A model generated the notes under the pieces. It was not told where the DNA came from. It did no database searches and was given only the letters and a program-made list of their open reading frames with translations. Below are positions 6,137 through 7,529 of a stretch of 7,529 nucleotides of DNA, piece after piece (position 1 is the first letter of the stretch; every line of letters begins with the position of its first letter). Origin of the DNA: JACDAN01 sp035535195. Lineage in GTDB: Bacteria; Actinomycetota; Thermoleophilia; Gaiellales; Gaiellaceae. The stretch is from the NCBI GenBank assembly GCA_035535195.1, contig DATLQK010000025.1, forward strand, positions 1 to 7,529. The letters run 5' to 3'. The position numbers and the translations under genes were made by a program.

Positions 6137-6442
6137 GTGACAACCGCGCGCGAGTTCTTCGACGGTCTGGAGGGACGGGTCGATCCCGCCAAGACCGCGG
6201 GGATGACCAATTCGTACGTGTTCGACATCGACGGGGCCGGCACGTGGAAGGTCGACGTCGACGACGGCAACGTCAAGGTGACGGAGGGCGGCGGTGACGC
6301 CGACGCGACGATCTCCGCCAACCAGGAGACGTTCGAGCAGATCGCCTCGGGCGCGATGAACGCGACCACCGCGTACATGACCGGGAAGCTGAAGATCAAG
6401 GGGGACATGGGCGCGGCGATGAAGCTCCAGAAGCTCTTCTAG
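6137..6442 (+). CDS. SCP2 sterol-carrier-domain protein
   Basis: A 101-residue stand-alone SCP2 domain. Such proteins form a small alpha/beta fold with a hydrophobic tunnel that binds lipids or acyl-CoA; bacterial single-domain forms are common but mostly unassigned functionally (family knowledge). The sequence shows the expected order: an N-terminal helix (AREFFDGLEGRVD), a beta-strand region with YVFDIDGAGTWKVDVDDG (27-44), DATISANQETFEQIASG (56-72), and the characteristic C-terminal GKLKIKGDMGAAMKLQKLF (83-101). No signal peptide or membrane helix is present, so it should be cytoplasmic. It starts at GTG 6137 behind a strong ribosome site and converges on the acyl-CoA carboxylase gene. Proximity to acyl-CoA enzymes suggests a lipid or acyl-CoA ligand, but the ligand cannot be read from the sequence. 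Confidence 0.93.
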   Translation: MTTAREFFDGLEGRVDPAKTAGMTNSYVFDIDGAGTWKVDVDDGNVKVTEGGGDADATISANQETFEQIASGAMNATTAYMTGKLKIKGDMGAAMKLQKLF

Positions 6443-6461
6443 GGCGGGCGCCTGCGGACTG

Positions 6462-7529
6462 TCACTGCGCCGGGTCTAGCTCGACGAGGACGGCGTTCCG
6501 GGCGACGCGATCCCCCTCCGCGACGTGAACGGCTTTGACCGTGGCGTCGAACGGGGCGACGAGCGGCGTCTCCATCTTCATCGCCTCGAGCACGAGCACG
6601 GGCTGGCGGTGCGCGATGCGGTCACCCTCCGCCGCCAACACCTGGATCACCGTCCCAGGCATGGGCGCCGTCAGCGCGCTCGCCTCGGCGCCGGCGGCCG
6701 CACCGGCTAGGTGCGCGGCCTCGTCGACGTCCGGCGGCGAGTGGGGTGGGGGCGTGGGCAGGTTGAGGCGCCAGGCGCCCTCCCACGGGCCCTCGGGAAG
6801 GCGGAGCGGCGGCTCCGAGAGCGGCGGGTAGTCGGTGAGGAAGGCCGTCGTCGTCCTCCCCTGGAGGACGGCCGGGTGGGAGACCAGCCAGCGCAGGAAG
6901 GGCAGGTTCGTCGTGACGCCGGCCACTTCTGTCTCGGCGAGCGCGTCCCGGAGCCGGGCGAACGCCTCGTCTCGCGTCGGCCCATGCGCGATCAGCTTCG
7001 CGATCAGCGGGTCGTAGGCGACCCCGACCTCGTCCCCCTCCTCGACGCCGGCGTCGACGCGGATCCCTCGCGGGAGGCGCAGCCGCTCGAGGCGGCCGGC
7101 CTGCGGCAGGAACGAGCGCGGATCCTCGGCGTAGAGCCGCACCTCGACGGCGTGTCCTTGCAAGACCGTGTTCCCGGCCTCCATCGGACCGCCGTCCGCG
7201 ATCCGGAGCTGCTCCGCGACGAGATCGACGTCGGCCACGAGCTCCGTCACCGGATGCTCTACCTGGATCCGGCCGTTCAGCTCGAGGAAGTAGAAGTCGC
7301 GGCCGTCGACCATGAACTCGGCGGTGCCGGCGCTCGAGTAGCCGATCTGCTCGGCGAAGCGAACCGCAGCGGCGCTCATCTCGTGGCGCAGTCCAGAATC
7401 GAGCGCCGGCGACTCCTCGAGCACCTTCTGGTGGCGGCGCTGGATCGAGCACTCGCGCTCACCGAGCGAGATCACCCGCTCGGGGTCGCCCAGCAGCTGG
7501 ATCTCGACGTGGCGGGGCCGCTCGACGTA
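6462..7529 (-). CDS. Acyl-CoA carboxylase alpha subunit (biotin carboxylase + BCCP), N-terminus beyond window
   Basis: The frame is open to the window edge, giving 355 C-terminal residues; the GTG at 7475 is internal, because in-frame coding (YVERPRHVEIQLLGD) continues upstream of it. The enzyme uses ATP and bicarbonate to carboxylate biotin, which a separate beta subunit transfers to acetyl-, propionyl- or a branched acyl-CoA. Visible biotin carboxylase motifs in fragment numbering: HVEIQ (7-11), GERECSIQRRHQK (23-35), ELNGR (83-87) with metal-binding Glu83 and catalytic Arg87, QVEHPVTE (89-96), and Arg131 in EVRLYAEDP. A Pro-rich and Ala-rich linker (~237-284) leads to the biotinyl domain with AMKM, Lys318 being the biotinylated lysine, 37 residues from the C-terminus. 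The linker is too short for a full BT domain as in propionyl- or methylcrotonyl-CoA carboxylases of the classic type. Acyl-CoA preference is undetermined. Confidence 0.95.
   Translation of the reverse strand, partial: YVERPRHVEIQLLGDPERVISLGERECSIQRRHQKVLEESPALDSGLRHEMSAAAVRFAEQIGYSSAGTAEFMVDGRDFYFLELNGRIQVEHPVTELVADVDLVAEQLRIADGGPMEAGNTVLQGHAVEVRLYAEDPRSFLPQAGRLERLRLPRGIRVDAGVEEGDEVGVAYDPLIAKLIAHGPTRDEAFARLRDALAETEVAGVTTNLPFLRWLVSHPAVLQGRTTTAFLTDYPPLSEPPLRLPEGPWEGAWRLNLPTPPPHSPPDVDEAAHLAGAAAGAEASALTAPMPGTVIQVLAAEGDRIAHRQPVLVLEAMKMETPLVAPFDATVKAVHVAEGDRVARNAVLVELDPAQ

Noticed and set aside
5470..6408. Long open minus-strand frame (312 codons) opposite the MFS and SCP2 genes
   Set aside because: Low-complexity Ser/Pro/Ala/Thr/Arg translation with no domain; it lies entirely across two well-recognised plus-strand genes and is a product of high GC codon bias.
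6447..6471. GGCGC/GCGCC inverted repeat at the SCP2/carboxylase convergent junction
   Set aside because: Only five base pairs with a 15-base loop and no T run; expected by chance at this GC content, so not called as a terminator.
1..7529. Single catabolic operon for leucine degradation (dehydrogenase plus biotin carboxylase)
   Set aside because: The two genes are over 5 kb apart in different units, the dehydrogenase lacks the isovaleryl-type catalytic Glu, and no hydratase, lyase or carboxyltransferase gene is present in the window.

Overview
This is a high-GC bacterial chromosome segment with strong G/C preference at third codon positions, GTG starts on four of the six genes whose start is visible, and short intergenic gaps. 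The gene content (a butyryl-type acyl-CoA dehydrogenase, a biotin-dependent acyl-CoA carboxylase alpha subunit, an SCP2 lipid-binding protein and an M17 aminopeptidase) fits an actinobacterium-like organism. A deep-branching lineage such as Thermoleophilia is my best guess, but that is inference and no rRNA or other marker is present. Nothing indicates a mobile element, phage, CRISPR array or RNA gene.

Layout. Bases 1-2549 (minus strand) hold a two-gene unit: a leucyl aminopeptidase-family peptidase (1122-2549) followed by an acyl-CoA dehydrogenase (1-1125, lacking only its last few residues at the window edge), joined by a 4-base stop/start overlap. Bases 2550-2638 are a divergent, locally AT-rich spacer. 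A small plus-strand gene of unknown function (2639-2869, 76 aa) runs tail to tail, with 6 bases between stop codons, into a membrane-anchored GGDEF-EAL cyclic-di-GMP protein (2876-4822, minus). The 102-base spacer 4823-4924 separates this divergently from an MFS transporter of the fosmidomycin-resistance (Fsr-like) type (4925-6100, plus), which is followed 36 bases later by an SCP2 sterol-carrier-like protein (6137-6442, plus). The latter converges, 19 bases apart, on the 3' part of a biotin carboxylase/biotin carboxyl carrier fusion (6462-7529, minus), whose N-terminal part lies beyond the right edge.

How the genes relate. Acyl-CoA oxidation, acyl-CoA carboxylation and lipid carriage give the neighbourhood a fatty-acid/branched-chain acyl-CoA theme, but these genes lie in three separate transcription units, so a shared pathway is only suggested. 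The cyclic-di-GMP protein and the peptidase look like ordinary housekeeping or signalling genes. The more unusual signals are a recurring TAGNNTCG box close to three gene starts, two of which lack a Shine-Dalgarno sequence (possible leaderless transcripts), the uncharacterised 76-aa protein with an internal 15-residue repeat, and a perfect stem-loop at the convergent gene junction. I do not see convincing evidence for a wholly new system.
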